Assembly (NCBI GenBank): GCA_009775375.1
Contig: VSPO01000230.1
Location: 1-15,035, forward strand
Length of the DNA stretch: 15,035 nt
From: Muribaculaceae bacterium
Lineage (GTDB): Bacteria; Bacteroidota; Bacteroidia; Bacteroidales; Muribaculaceae
Direction: 5' to 3'
The notes beneath the pieces are model-generated. The model had not been told where the DNA came from. It was given only the letters and a program-made list of their open reading frames with translations, and searched no databases. Of this stretch, positions 1-8,334 are shown piece by piece; the stretch's first letter is position 1, and each line of letters begins with the position of its first letter. Position numbers and translations under genes: made by a program.

Positions 1-1085
1 TCTCTAAGAGAAATAATAAATTTTTTGGCAATATTATCCCAGTTGTAAGTTTTCTTAATTTCTTCTGAGATATTTTTAAGTTCAGACATATTATTAGAGG
101 ACGAAAGCTGTCTGATGATTCTATCATCAAGTTTTTCTTCATCCATAAAATCAATTAAATTTTCTCCAAACATTTTAAAATCAGACATGGCAGTGGTATT
201 ATTACATATCACCGGAATACAAGCCGCACCAGCTTCAATAGGAGGTATTCCGAATCCTTCTGCCAAAGTAGGGTATAGAAATAGGGAAGCATATTTATAC
301 CAAAGTTTAAGATTTTCAAATGAAACTTGGGGAATAAATAATATATGGTCTTTTATAAATTTTGGTAAATTTTCTATTGTTTTATGAAGTTCCTCTGTGA
401 AAACGGTTTCTCTCCCTATAAATACTAATTTATATCCCTTTTCAAATAAATTAGTTCGGACAAAGGAATGTACAGCTGTAATATGATTTTTTCTGGGTTC
501 AATTCTACTTACATATAAAACATACTTATCAGGGAAAGATGAAGGTTTATCTCCTTCGATTGAGTAAAAATCATCTGACACCGCATTGGGAGTGATTATT
601 ATGCCATTACTGTTTATCTTGTAATGGTGGGAAATTTGAATTCTGGAATACTCCGAAACGGTACAAAGCAAATCGGCTCTTTTGGCCGATAATTCAAAGG
701 AAATTCCTTTAAAAAAACGATATGAGAAAGGAAAATATTCTGGAAAATCTATAAAGAGAATATCATGTAATGTCACAATAGTCTTGCAATTCTTGATAAT
801 TGGAGAGACATACTGATAATGTGCGACATCAATTTTATATTTCTTTACAATTCTCGGAATCTCGAAAAGAAGACGATATATTCTATTTTTTGATGTAAGA
901 GGTATGTATTTTATTTTATCTGACTCTCCAAATATTGCTTTGATTTTATCAATGTCTTTGGCTACGAAATAGAATTCAATTTCAGAAGATAATCTGATTA
1001 CACTCCTGTAGAGTCCTTCAATATAAGTAGTTATACCTTGACTTATATTGAAGTCAAAGCCATGACAATCAACTAATAATTTCAT
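1..1085 (-). CDS. Glycosyltransferase, GT4 family (C-terminus cut by window edge)
   Basis: This is probably a retaining GT-B glycosyltransferase that adds one sugar to the lipid-linked repeat unit at the inner face of the cytoplasmic membrane. Reading from the ATG at 1085 gives 361 codons without a stop, and the frame leaves the window at its left edge. The protein starts MKLLVDCHGFDFN and continues with QGITTYIEGLYRS, the glycine-rich N-terminal loop typical of GT4 enzymes. The C-terminal domain has YVSRIEPRKNH near residue 200, and AEGFGIPPIEAGAA, in which E276 and E284 form the family's EX7E signature. Only a short C-terminal tail should be missing, since family members are usually 360-390 residues. 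It starts 10 bases after the polymerase gene ends, so the two are probably cotranscribed. The sugar donor and acceptor cannot be inferred. Confidence 0.9.
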   Translation of the reverse strand, partial: MKLLVDCHGFDFNISQGITTYIEGLYRSVIRLSSEIEFYFVAKDIDKIKAIFGESDKIKYIPLTSKNRIYRLLFEIPRIVKKYKIDVAHYQYVSPIIKNCKTIVTLHDILFIDFPEYFPFSYRFFKGISFELSAKRADLLCTVSEYSRIQISHHYKINSNGIIITPNAVSDDFYSIEGDKPSSFPDKYVLYVSRIEPRKNHITAVHSFVRTNLFEKGYKLVFIGRETVFTEELHKTIENLPKFIKDHILFIPQVSFENLKLWYKYASLFLYPTLAEGFGIPPIEAGAACIPVICNNTTAMSDFKMFGENLIDFMDEEKLDDRIIRQLSSSNNMSELKNISEEIKKTYNWDNIAKKFIISLR

Positions 1086-1095
1086 TTTGATACTT

Positions 1096-2151
1096 TTAGG
1101 AAAACACTTCCTGTTTAAATAATAAATTCCATGCCATGAAAAGACAAAATAATGTTATCACAACTTTCCCTTTTATCATGGAATTTTTATTAAACCAAAA
1201 AAGAGATGTTGGGACTAATAAAATATATGGAACAGAAAGAAGTTCAAACACACGCTCCGATACTATCGGAAGACCGATCCCATAGAAATATAATCCAATG
1301 AAACATGATTTTAAACAAACTAATGAGTAAGGGGAAATTGAAATCAGTTTTTTCCTGTAACATAAAGCAAATAAACAGAATATCGCAGGAATTAATACAT
1401 ATCGAGAATACATTGTCATCCTTGGCAATTCATTCAAGACGTTAGGATCCGATCTTCCTATTCGATCTGCCAATGATGAGGGAAATAGGGCTATTATCTT
1501 AAATATAAGTGAAAAAATGGGATAATTTACAATATTAATAATAAATATTAAACTATACATTCCAATCCAAATCCAAGGTCTTATTGTATCCTTTTTAAGA
1601 AGGAATAGAAATCCAAAAATTAAAGCTGAATTATGAAATGCGATGGCGATTATCCAAACGGAAACTGCACACCAATATTTTTTTTGTACGACAAAAGGAA
1701 TCATCAAAAGCAATAGTGCTGCTGCGACAGCCGCACGTATTTGAATTAGATCATGCAAAATAAATGAAAACGACATCCATACACATATCGAATATATGAT
1801 ATTTATAGAAAATCTATATATAGCATATAATTTTATAGAAATTCCAAGTATGGCATAAATAAAGAATACGGTCAAATAATTTCCCCCAAATAAATAGGTA
1901 TATTCAGAGATCTTGAAAAAACTTGCTTCAGCATCTCCTTTATAGCTATTGGGATAGATTATATATTGTAAGTATAAATCAAAATCCGGATTAATAGTTC
2001 CATCTCTGAATGTTTCCACTATAACAAGAAACAAGCATAATATAATCCCTAATGTATAAGTATGTTTTGTGTTAATCTTGATCATTGCAGTATTCCATGC
2101 AATAATCAAAGATACAATAACAATTACACCAACAGTAATCAGTCCGAACAT
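1096..2151 (-). CDS. EpsG/Wzy-like polysaccharide polymerase, multi-spanning membrane protein
   Basis: Predicted integral membrane protein of 351 residues that fits the EpsG family of O-antigen/exopolysaccharide polymerases, which join repeat units on the outer face of the inner membrane. About ten hydrophobic segments are visible. Between the first two helices and the next lies FRDGTINPDFDLYLQY, which resembles the family's conserved loop (an R, then D and Y residues). A second conserved-looking stretch is IQIRAAVAAALLL near residues 136-148, where an arginine sits at the start of a helix. The start is ATG, and the first 13 bases overlap the end of the WbsX-like gene, which suggests translational coupling. 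It is the only polymerase candidate in the visible part of the locus. AT-rich composition is shared with its neighbours. Assignment rests on topology and loop motif, not on a catalytic residue. Confidence 0.82.
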   Translation of the reverse strand: MFGLITVGVIVIVSLIIAWNTAMIKINTKHTYTLGIILCLFLVIVETFRDGTINPDFDLYLQYIIYPNSYKGDAEASFFKISEYTYLFGGNYLTVFFIYAILGISIKLYAIYRFSINIIYSICVWMSFSFILHDLIQIRAAVAAALLLLMIPFVVQKKYWCAVSVWIIAIAFHNSALIFGFLFLLKKDTIRPWIWIGMYSLIFIINIVNYPIFSLIFKIIALFPSSLADRIGRSDPNVLNELPRMTMYSRYVLIPAIFCLFALCYRKKLISISPYSLVCLKSCFIGLYFYGIGLPIVSERVFELLSVPYILLVPTSLFWFNKNSMIKGKVVITLFCLFMAWNLLFKQEVFS

Positions 2152-3293
2152 TGAAATTTGTCCAATGATTTCTTAATATTTTCAAGATATCCAAATCCAT
2201 TCCTTGAATCAGGCTCCAAATATCCTCCTTCGGCCCACTCATTCCAGGCGAAAACAAATATCATATCAGTATCATATTCCTTATCTGATTTCTTAAGCAA
2301 TTCATAGAAGTATTTTCCGAATTTATCCGGGTCTGCTCCATCATATAAATATCCGTTTGCTTTATGTCTAGGGGTATTGTCCCAATCTGTAAAAGCACAT
2401 GGTATCATCTTACGTGATACCGGTTTATGTGAAATAATACTCCTCCAGCAGACATCATAATCAAGTCTTCTGACCTCTTTATGATTATAACCTCTGAAAT
2501 CTAGACTTCTTTTTATACCTAATGCTTTCTTAATCTTACGGACGATTTTTACCAGTCTAAAGGAAATTTGCTGAGGCTCTTTTTGAGACTGAGTCAGAAG
2601 ATTTATATATTGAGGATTCATTTCAATCCCATAGGAAAACTTCGACTTATCCCAATTGCCATCGTAAGAAGATGCGGCACTTTGATAAATATAAGTCAAT
2701 CCATCAAATCCATTTTCTTTAGCTATTTCAGTCCATTTATCTAAAAGCTTATTTAACTTTGAGATAAGATTAGGAATATAAATGATTAAAATTGGCTTAT
2801 TATTTTCCTTCATATATCGTGGATCCTTAAAGAATTTCAACATATAGTTGAAATGATTCACCCAGTCATTTTCATCATCAAAATCATGGGCAATAAGGGT
2901 TCTTGGCGCACAATCCTTACATTTCCAAGCATCAGTCCAATCATGATTTGCCCAAGAAATGCAGTAGTTGATATCTATGTCTGGATTAGCAAGAAGCATT
3001 TCCATTGGTTTTTCAAGCAATTTATGTCCATTAAACCAATAATGATACATTGCAAAACCATAAATTCCATAATCTTTAGCCGTCTTACACTGCCATTTCA
3101 GAGTTTCTACGTCTGACAAATCATAATAATTGTCATTCAACGGAACTCTCGGTTGATTATGTCCGTTAAACAATGGTTTTGCATTCTTGACATTTATCCA
3201 TTCCGTAAACCCCTTTCCCCACCATTCGTCATTTTCTGGTATGGTATGGAATTGTGGGAGATAGAGAGGTATGACTTTATATATCTTCTTCAT
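2139..3293 (-). CDS. wbsX: WbsX-like protein (GH99-like domain) of polysaccharide synthesis
   Basis: Protein of 384 residues with the sequence signature of the WbsX/GH99-like family found in O-antigen and capsule loci, often annotated as a glycosyltransferase although the fold resembles an endo-mannosidase-type TIM barrel. Diagnostic stretches are YLPQFHTIPENDEWWGKGFT at residues 11-30, then WINVKNAKPLFNGHNQPR, YGIYGFAMYHYWFNGHKLLE near residue 97, CISWANHDWTDAW near residue 132, and AWNEWAEGGYLEPD near residue 350. There is no signal peptide, so it acts in the cytoplasm, unlike secreted GH99 enzymes. The ATG start overlaps the acyltransferase gene by 17 bases, and its end overlaps the polymerase gene by 13 bases. 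Family membership is firm; the reaction is not established and could be sugar transfer or trimming of a lipid-linked intermediate. Confidence 0.88.
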   Translation of the reverse strand: MKKIYKVIPLYLPQFHTIPENDEWWGKGFTEWINVKNAKPLFNGHNQPRVPLNDNYYDLSDVETLKWQCKTAKDYGIYGFAMYHYWFNGHKLLEKPMEMLLANPDIDINYCISWANHDWTDAWKCKDCAPRTLIAHDFDDENDWVNHFNYMLKFFKDPRYMKENNKPILIIYIPNLISKLNKLLDKWTEIAKENGFDGLTYIYQSAASSYDGNWDKSKFSYGIEMNPQYINLLTQSQKEPQQISFRLVKIVRKIKKALGIKRSLDFRGYNHKEVRRLDYDVCWRSIISHKPVSRKMIPCAFTDWDNTPRHKANGYLYDGADPDKFGKYFYELLKKSDKEYDTDMIFVFAWNEWAEGGYLEPDSRNGFGYLENIKKSLDKFQCSD

Positions 3294-3939
3294 GACATTT
3301 TATTATTTTCGCGGGGACTCCGCCTGAAATAGAATAAGGTGGTATATCTTTACAAACTACCGAATTTGCACCAATTACTGCACCTTCACCAATTGTCACA
3401 TTCCCAAGAACAACCACATTCTCACCCAACCAAACATTTCTGCCAATTATAATTTTTCCTTTGCTGACGATTGGTCTTTCAATGGGAGGCAACCTTAAAT
3501 CTTGTTTATTCCGAGTATATCCATGTGAATTGTCGTTTATCATTACATTTCTACCAATCAGTACTCCATCCTGTATTTCGATACTATTACAACTTGAGAT
3601 ATTTACATTCAAACCAATATTAACGTTATTCCCAATATTGATGCATCCGTATTTTTTATTTTCGTCTTGAAATATCCTAATTAATGCCCCTCTCTCAATT
3701 TTCGTATTATTCCCAATAACAACATGTTCTAGGTTTCGATATGCTTTTAACCTATATATGACAGAATCCTTTCCAAATGCTTTAAATCTATTTGAATATA
3801 AACCGTTATAATATCCGCATAAAATCAATCTGAAGAGGGTTGCAACCTTACTATTAATCAATAAACTTATAATCAAACCAACTGCATAAGTCGGAAATGA
3901 AACAATACGGGAAATTATTTGATATCTATGATTTCTCAT
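3277..3939 (-). CDS. Left-handed beta-helix (hexapeptide) acyltransferase with N-terminal membrane segment
   Basis: Predicted O- or N-acyltransferase of the WcaF/Maa/CAT-like hexapeptide group, using an acyl-CoA (usually acetyl-CoA) to modify a sugar. Repeats of the form [LIV]GxxxxI run from about residue 73 to 205, including IGNNTKIERG, IGNNVNIGLNVNIS, IGRNVWLGENVVVLGN and IGEGAVIGANSVV, followed by the usual C-terminal GGVPAKIIK. The likely catalytic histidine is H139 in INDNSHGY. Less usual is a hydrophobic N-terminal stretch at about residues 15-42, which could hold the enzyme at the membrane next to the lipid-linked substrate. It shares ATGA with the end of the licD-like gene, so translation is probably coupled. 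It could acetylate a sugar of the repeat unit or act on the LicD-added group; the sequence cannot decide. Confidence 0.9.
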   Translation of the reverse strand: MRNHRYQIISRIVSFPTYAVGLIISLLINSKVATLFRLILCGYYNGLYSNRFKAFGKDSVIYRLKAYRNLEHVVIGNNTKIERGALIRIFQDENKKYGCINIGNNVNIGLNVNISSCNSIEIQDGVLIGRNVMINDNSHGYTRNKQDLRLPPIERPIVSKGKIIIGRNVWLGENVVVLGNVTIGEGAVIGANSVVCKDIPPYSISGGVPAKIIKCHEEDI

Positions 3940-4751
3940 GAAAAACTAAATCTAACGTTATGCGTATGTATGTTTTCCTTGTTTGGAAGGCATTCCCAAT
4001 TACCGTATAACTTGGTAAGATACGCCTCTACATTATTAGGACACATAAATGAGTGACCTTCAAATTCAATTTGTGTTAAAGGAAATACTGTATTCTTGTA
4101 TTGTTCTTTTAAGAACCCCGCACCTAATCCAGAACTGATTTTTTCACTTTTATCTTTCTTGAATATACTGAGGATTGGATGCATGATATTTGTAAGAATA
4201 GAATAATTTAATGGAACTATTGGTCTAAGAAACTTTAGTTTATGTCTACCCATAAGAGGGGCTGTCACGAATAGATTGTATATTTTACTTGAAAGCTTTA
4301 AAACATTATGGGGAATACCTTCCTCAATAATGAATATATCAACCTGAAAGCCTTTATATTTTATAATACTTTGATAATACTGATCAATAATGTATTCACT
4401 TTTAGTGTCTCTTAAAGTCATCCACGATGGATGAAAATAGTTTGAATCTGTATCATGATTTTGTAAAGCGATATGATCTTCCCATATTTTGGAACCCATA
4501 ATGGTTTTTAATTTATCAGCATCTTTTTTCATCATACAGACATCAACGTCGTCGTCCCAAGGAATAAAACCTCCATGTCTTGCAGCCCCAATTAAAGTTC
4601 CTGAATCAAGCCAATACTCAAGACCATTCTTTTTACAGATGTCATCAAGAAACTTAAGAAGGCCAAGCATTCTAAGTTGTGCTTCTCTGAGGTCAGAGCC
4701 GTCTGGGTTGAAGCGAGCACGAAGCTCCGCCTGTAGTTTTGGGTCTATCAT
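3936..4751 (-). CDS. LicD-family phosphotransferase
   Basis: LicD proteins transfer a phospho-alkyl group (phosphocholine in the founding member; phosphoethanolamine, aminoethylphosphonate or others in relatives) from a CDP donor to a glycan in the cytoplasm. The 271-residue protein has the family core in order: the N-terminal helix LRMLGLLKFLDDICKKNGL at about 26-44, YWLDSGTLIGAARHGGFIPW at 46-65, and the acidic motif DDDVD at 66-70, which resembles the metal-binding acidic cluster of nucleotidyltransferase-fold enzymes. The start is ATG, 42 bases after the membrane-protein gene ends. The first 30 codons or so are more GC-rich than the rest. Its partner is plausibly the fusion enzyme at 8335-10164, which carries the matching nucleotidyltransferase domain. 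The group transferred is unknown. Confidence 0.9.
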   Translation of the reverse strand: MIDPKLQAELRARFNPDGSDLREAQLRMLGLLKFLDDICKKNGLEYWLDSGTLIGAARHGGFIPWDDDVDVCMMKKDADKLKTIMGSKIWEDHIALQNHDTDSNYFHPSWMTLRDTKSEYIIDQYYQSIIKYKGFQVDIFIIEEGIPHNVLKLSSKIYNLFVTAPLMGRHKLKFLRPIVPLNYSILTNIMHPILSIFKKDKSEKISSGLGAGFLKEQYKNTVFPLTQIEFEGHSFMCPNNVEAYLTKLYGNWECLPNKENIHTHNVRFSFS

Positions 4752-4793
4752 TATATAGTGTTTTTAAACGATAAAGAATTATTATTAACCAAG

Positions 4794-5822
4794 TTAAGAC
4801 ACAGGACCATTTGTCAGGGTCTGTGTGGAAGATGGAGTTATCGATAGTGGTGCTGTGGGTTCCTGCATTCCTTCCGTGGGAACATAGTTGTATGGAATTG
4901 TGCGTGTTTCTTTGAAACTGGGATCGATTACGAGACACATGAAACTTTCGAGGGTGAAACGACGGTAGAATTTCATGAACGCCATGAAGAACGTATAGGT
5001 AATGGCAATGCACATTGCAACCATCAGAACCAAATGCCAATCAATCTCGGCTATAGATGAGAAATCCGGCAAAACATATCGTATCACAATCCATAGTGTA
5101 GCACAATCGGCTATGAAGGTCATTGCTCTAAGAAATCCATATAAAGCCACATAGTTATCCATTTTCTGAACATGGTTGGGCTGACGTTCATATTCGTAAT
5201 GATATATTACGCGATGAAAATCGTCGCCTTCGTGAATGGTTATATGAAGTGATTCTGCCAATTTATTCTTGTTGGCATCGATTGTTTCTCTCAGTGTTTT
5301 ATCAAGCGGTTTTACGAAAAAGCTTTTCATCCCAAGCACCTTACCAAACACGAGACTACATAGGGAGATTGGCAGAAGGAATAATCCAATGAAGATTCTC
5401 CATGCGAATTCAATAAATTCTTTCCAACATGTCGGCTGAATTCCATCGCAACATTCGTTCACCTTCCAGTAATGGAGTGATGGCACAGGCCCCAACAGGA
5501 ATTCGGAAGGATAACCATATGTCCATATGGCAAACTTTTCAACAGTCACTGAAGAAAGATATGCGACTATATGACCCACGACATATGCGACAATAGTCCA
5601 TATGACCGTCTCCTCAAGAAAGAAAAGAGTGCCGGACACTGCACTTGCGCCATTTGTCTGTTCCGGCCTGACGCCTTTCAGGAATTCCCCTATACTTTTA
5701 TAAATCTGGGTTACTGAATGCACTTCGTTCAATTCCACAAAGAAACATAAAAGTATCAAAGACAATGCTCCCGGGAAAACGTATCCAAGGAAATCATATA
5801 ACGAGAATGGATTCTGTCGCAC
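4794..5822 (-). CDS. Unrecognised membrane protein with N-terminal NPFSLYDFLGY motif
   Basis: I do not recognise a characterised family. The 342-residue protein begins with a striking conserved-looking stretch, RQNPFSLYDFLGYVFPGA, followed by about five hydrophobic segments near residues 11-31, 66-90, 139-163, 227-250 and 261-285. Between the third and fourth lies a soluble charged region of about 60 residues (164-226), and the C-terminus is a soluble tail of about 55 residues ending in a Pro/Ser/Thr-rich stretch. FYRRFTLESF follows the last helix. The start must be GTG at 5822, because an in-frame stop lies three codons upstream and there is no early ATG. It stands between the flippase and licD-like genes but has no glycosyltransferase, ligase or acyltransferase motif. 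A structural role in export or an unrelated accessory function are both possible. Confidence 0.75.
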   Translation of the reverse strand: MRQNPFSLYDFLGYVFPGALSLILLCFFVELNEVHSVTQIYKSIGEFLKGVRPEQTNGASAVSGTLFFLEETVIWTIVAYVVGHIVAYLSSVTVEKFAIWTYGYPSEFLLGPVPSLHYWKVNECCDGIQPTCWKEFIEFAWRIFIGLFLLPISLCSLVFGKVLGMKSFFVKPLDKTLRETIDANKNKLAESLHITIHEGDDFHRVIYHYEYERQPNHVQKMDNYVALYGFLRAMTFIADCATLWIVIRYVLPDFSSIAEIDWHLVLMVAMCIAITYTFFMAFMKFYRRFTLESFMCLVIDPSFKETRTIPYNYVPTEGMQEPTAPLSITPSSTQTLTNGPVS

Positions 5823-5873
5823 GAACTTTCAAAAGCAATTTATCTGCCGTAAGCTTGAAATATAATTCCCAAC

Positions 5874-7307
5874 TTACGTTCTATGGATTAGTCTTTCAAT
5901 GAGCAATAGTGACTCTTTCATGGCTTTGTAGTGAAAGAGGAAACAGATTGAGATATATACAGCAAGAAATGCGATTGCTCCCATTATGAAGGAACCGACA
6001 TAGAACAAACATGCATATCCTATTGCAAAGGCTATCGTGGTTGCAATCGTAATTGGCAACAGACATTTAGTCTGCAACCTCAATTTCATTCCAACATTGC
6101 GCGCTGCCAGGTATGCATTGACAGCATATATGTTGAAGTTGCTTAAAACCATTCCCCAAAGTATTCCATACATGCCGAAAACCATCCCGACAAGGAGCGC
6201 GAGGATCAGAAATCCCCATTTATAGAAACTCCAAAAGAATAGTTGCTTGCTTTTGCCAACAGCCGCGACAGCATAAAAGTTGACGTTTTGAAGACAAATG
6301 AAGAATCCGCCCACGCACAATACTTGAAAATAGGGAACAGATGGCAACCATTTTTCTCCATACAGGAACTGAATCAATGGCTCTCCAATAAGAATCAGCA
6401 TTGACAATATTGGGAAAATCAAGAATGAAATTACCCTTATGTTCATTGACAATATCTCAATCAAACGTTGCTTGTCATCTTGAATTGAAGAATAGACAGG
6501 ATACATAACCTGTACAATTACCTGAGGGATTGAATAGCATGCAATTTGATCTAACTTGTAAGCCTGAGAAAAATACCCCATTTCGGTAGCGGAGAATTTC
6601 CTTCCGATTATTATTCCTTGCAGGTTCTTACAAATCTCTTGCAATAGCCCGGCAGCAAGTATAAATCCACCAAAACCAAATAATTCCTTCATTGACGCTA
6701 ACGAGAAGCAAATAGAAGGAAGCCAATGAGTGATCAGCCATAATGTAAGGACTGATGTAAGACCTGAAACAATCTGCATGGCAACAAGACTCCATACGCC
6801 AAATCCATAATAAGCCAAGGTAATGGCGACCACTGCACCTATCACGTAAGAGCTTAATTCCATGATGGCAATCAGTTTGAATGCCAATTGTTTCTGAAGA
6901 CGATTCTTCTGTATGCCAAAAACTGAATTGATTATCAATGACAGACCCATTACCCTTAGCACATCAGACAGGATTGGCATTGAAAAGAATTCGGATATAA
7001 CCGGAGCGCAAATAAACAGTATTAGATATAGGACCGATGAAAAGCCGATATTCCAAAAAAGGATGGTCGAATAATCGGTTTGTGTAGGTTCTTTTTTCTG
7101 GATAAGCGCAGAACCAAACCCCCCGTCGATTAATACCTGAGAAACGGCTATGAATATTGCAAGCATACCCACTGCTCCGAAATCCTGAGGCAACAGCAAT
7201 CGGGCAAGGATGAGATTTACCACGAATTGAAGCACCATAATCCCGAAACGGTCTATGGATGCCCAAATAGCTCCTGTGGTAGCCTTATGTCCTAATGATT
7301 CAGCCAA
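5874..7307 (-). CDS. Wzx-type lipid-linked oligosaccharide flippase
   Basis: Integral membrane protein of 477 residues in the MOP superfamily (polysaccharide transporter group resembling WzxC/TuaB), which moves the lipid-linked repeat unit across the inner membrane. The N-terminus ESLGHKATTGAIWASIDRFG followed by NLILARLLLPQDFGAVGM is the family signature; further markers are GGFGSALIQKKEPTQTDYST near residue 63, FGFGGFILAAGLLQEI, and GRKFSATEMGYFSQAYKLDQ near 235. Twelve to fourteen hydrophobic helices can be counted. The family-matching frame starts at TTG (7307), because an in-frame stop lies a few codons upstream. An out-of-frame ATG at 7320 opens a six-codon reading frame that overlaps this TTG and closes at 7300. 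The gene starts 22 bases after the reductase-family gene ends. Confidence 0.92.
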   Translation of the reverse strand: MAESLGHKATTGAIWASIDRFGIMVLQFVVNLILARLLLPQDFGAVGMLAIFIAVSQVLIDGGFGSALIQKKEPTQTDYSTILFWNIGFSSVLYLILFICAPVISEFFSMPILSDVLRVMGLSLIINSVFGIQKNRLQKQLAFKLIAIMELSSYVIGAVVAITLAYYGFGVWSLVAMQIVSGLTSVLTLWLITHWLPSICFSLASMKELFGFGGFILAAGLLQEICKNLQGIIIGRKFSATEMGYFSQAYKLDQIACYSIPQVIVQVMYPVYSSIQDDKQRLIEILSMNIRVISFLIFPILSMLILIGEPLIQFLYGEKWLPSVPYFQVLCVGGFFICLQNVNFYAVAAVGKSKQLFFWSFYKWGFLILALLVGMVFGMYGILWGMVLSNFNIYAVNAYLAARNVGMKLRLQTKCLLPITIATTIAFAIGYACLFYVGSFIMGAIAFLAVYISICFLFHYKAMKESLLLIERLIHRT

Positions 7308-7329
7308 ATTGATTAGCCATTAAAGAGAG

Positions 7330-8277
7330 TTATACCCAGAATCTTTTTTGGGGGTAAGACATAGGAATCTGGGGACAGTTATCCCCTATTTTTTCAACAA
7401 TTTTCATTGCCCAGTATATGTCTGTGATGGCGATACCTCCGTTATAGACAAGTATTCTTTCAAAATCATTTTCTCTTCCTTTGGCACGATTATTTGCAAA
7501 ATCTGTTATTCTGGCCATCCTGCCTTTAAATTGGTCATAATAACGATACTTTTTTACATGATCGATATCATCAACAATGACTTTTTCAAACTCTAGATCA
7601 CAATTTTGAAACCCAGCTGTATGTACTGGTATTATGGTACATCCCGTTGGATACGTGTCCACAGGAGCAAGCTCTTTATGTGCAAAACTTACACAGGAAA
7701 CTATTATATCTGCATTAAATAAATCTTGAATACTATCACAAATTTCAAAGTTTAAAAGCTTGTTATTTTTAAACTCCTCAATGAACATTTCAGCTTGATC
7801 TTTATATTTTAACACTTTTACAGTCATTGGATGACGTAATTGGTCACCATAAAAAAGCATAAAAGTCCGTGCCGTCAACCCAAGGCCATATAAGGCCAAT
7901 GTTTGAGAACCTTCACGAGCGAAATTGATTGCATTGTAGGCAGCACAAGCACCTGTCCGCATTGTTGTAATGAATGTACCATCAAGAACTGCAACCAGAC
8001 CGTGTTCTGTTAGACTCTGAAGCATTATATTAGAATTCCTTGCAGGAATGCCATTGGCATCATCTACATTTCTACTTATAAACTTCACTCCAGCGATATT
8101 ATATTTGGGCAAGACGCATGGCATTGTCATAAATCTTCCAGAATCACCTTGCCATATACTAATTTTCGCAGCCAACAAGAATTCATCTTGCTCTAACCAA
8201 ACCTTAGAAGTCCATTCATACATCTCAGATAATAGGATGTTTAGATTTTTAATTGCGTTAAAATCTATTATTTTCAT
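7330..8277 (-). CDS. Ornithine cyclodeaminase/mu-crystallin family NAD(P)-dependent enzyme
   Basis: The family includes ornithine cyclodeaminase, alanine dehydrogenase of the archaeal type, ketimine reductases and the SbnB/staphyloferrin-type oxidoreductase, all acting on amino acids or imines with NAD(P). The 315-residue protein has the family order: K65 in AGVKFIS, T105-MRTGA-110 (arginine that binds the substrate carboxylate), and a Rossmann motif GLGLTA at 131-136. I chose ATG at 8277, not the upstream TTG at 8286, because the protein from ATG begins MKIIDFNAI, as expected for the family's start. It lies 57 bases after the fusion-enzyme gene and 22 bases before the flippase gene, inside the capsule run, so it probably makes or alters an amino-acid-like building block of the polysaccharide. 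Substrate and direction are unknown. Confidence 0.88.
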   Translation of the reverse strand: MKIIDFNAIKNLNILLSEMYEWTSKVWLEQDEFLLAAKISIWQGDSGRFMTMPCVLPKYNIAGVKFISRNVDDANGIPARNSNIMLQSLTEHGLVAVLDGTFITTMRTGACAAYNAINFAREGSQTLALYGLGLTARTFMLFYGDQLRHPMTVKVLKYKDQAEMFIEEFKNNKLLNFEICDSIQDLFNADIIVSCVSFAHKELAPVDTYPTGCTIIPVHTAGFQNCDLEFEKVIVDDIDHVKKYRYYDQFKGRMARITDFANNRAKGRENDFERILVYNGGIAITDIYWAMKIVEKIGDNCPQIPMSYPQKRFWV

Positions 8278-8334
8278 AACAATCAATTTAGATTTTTACT
8301 TGTGCTGAATTTTTATATTTTAGAGGGAATGAGA

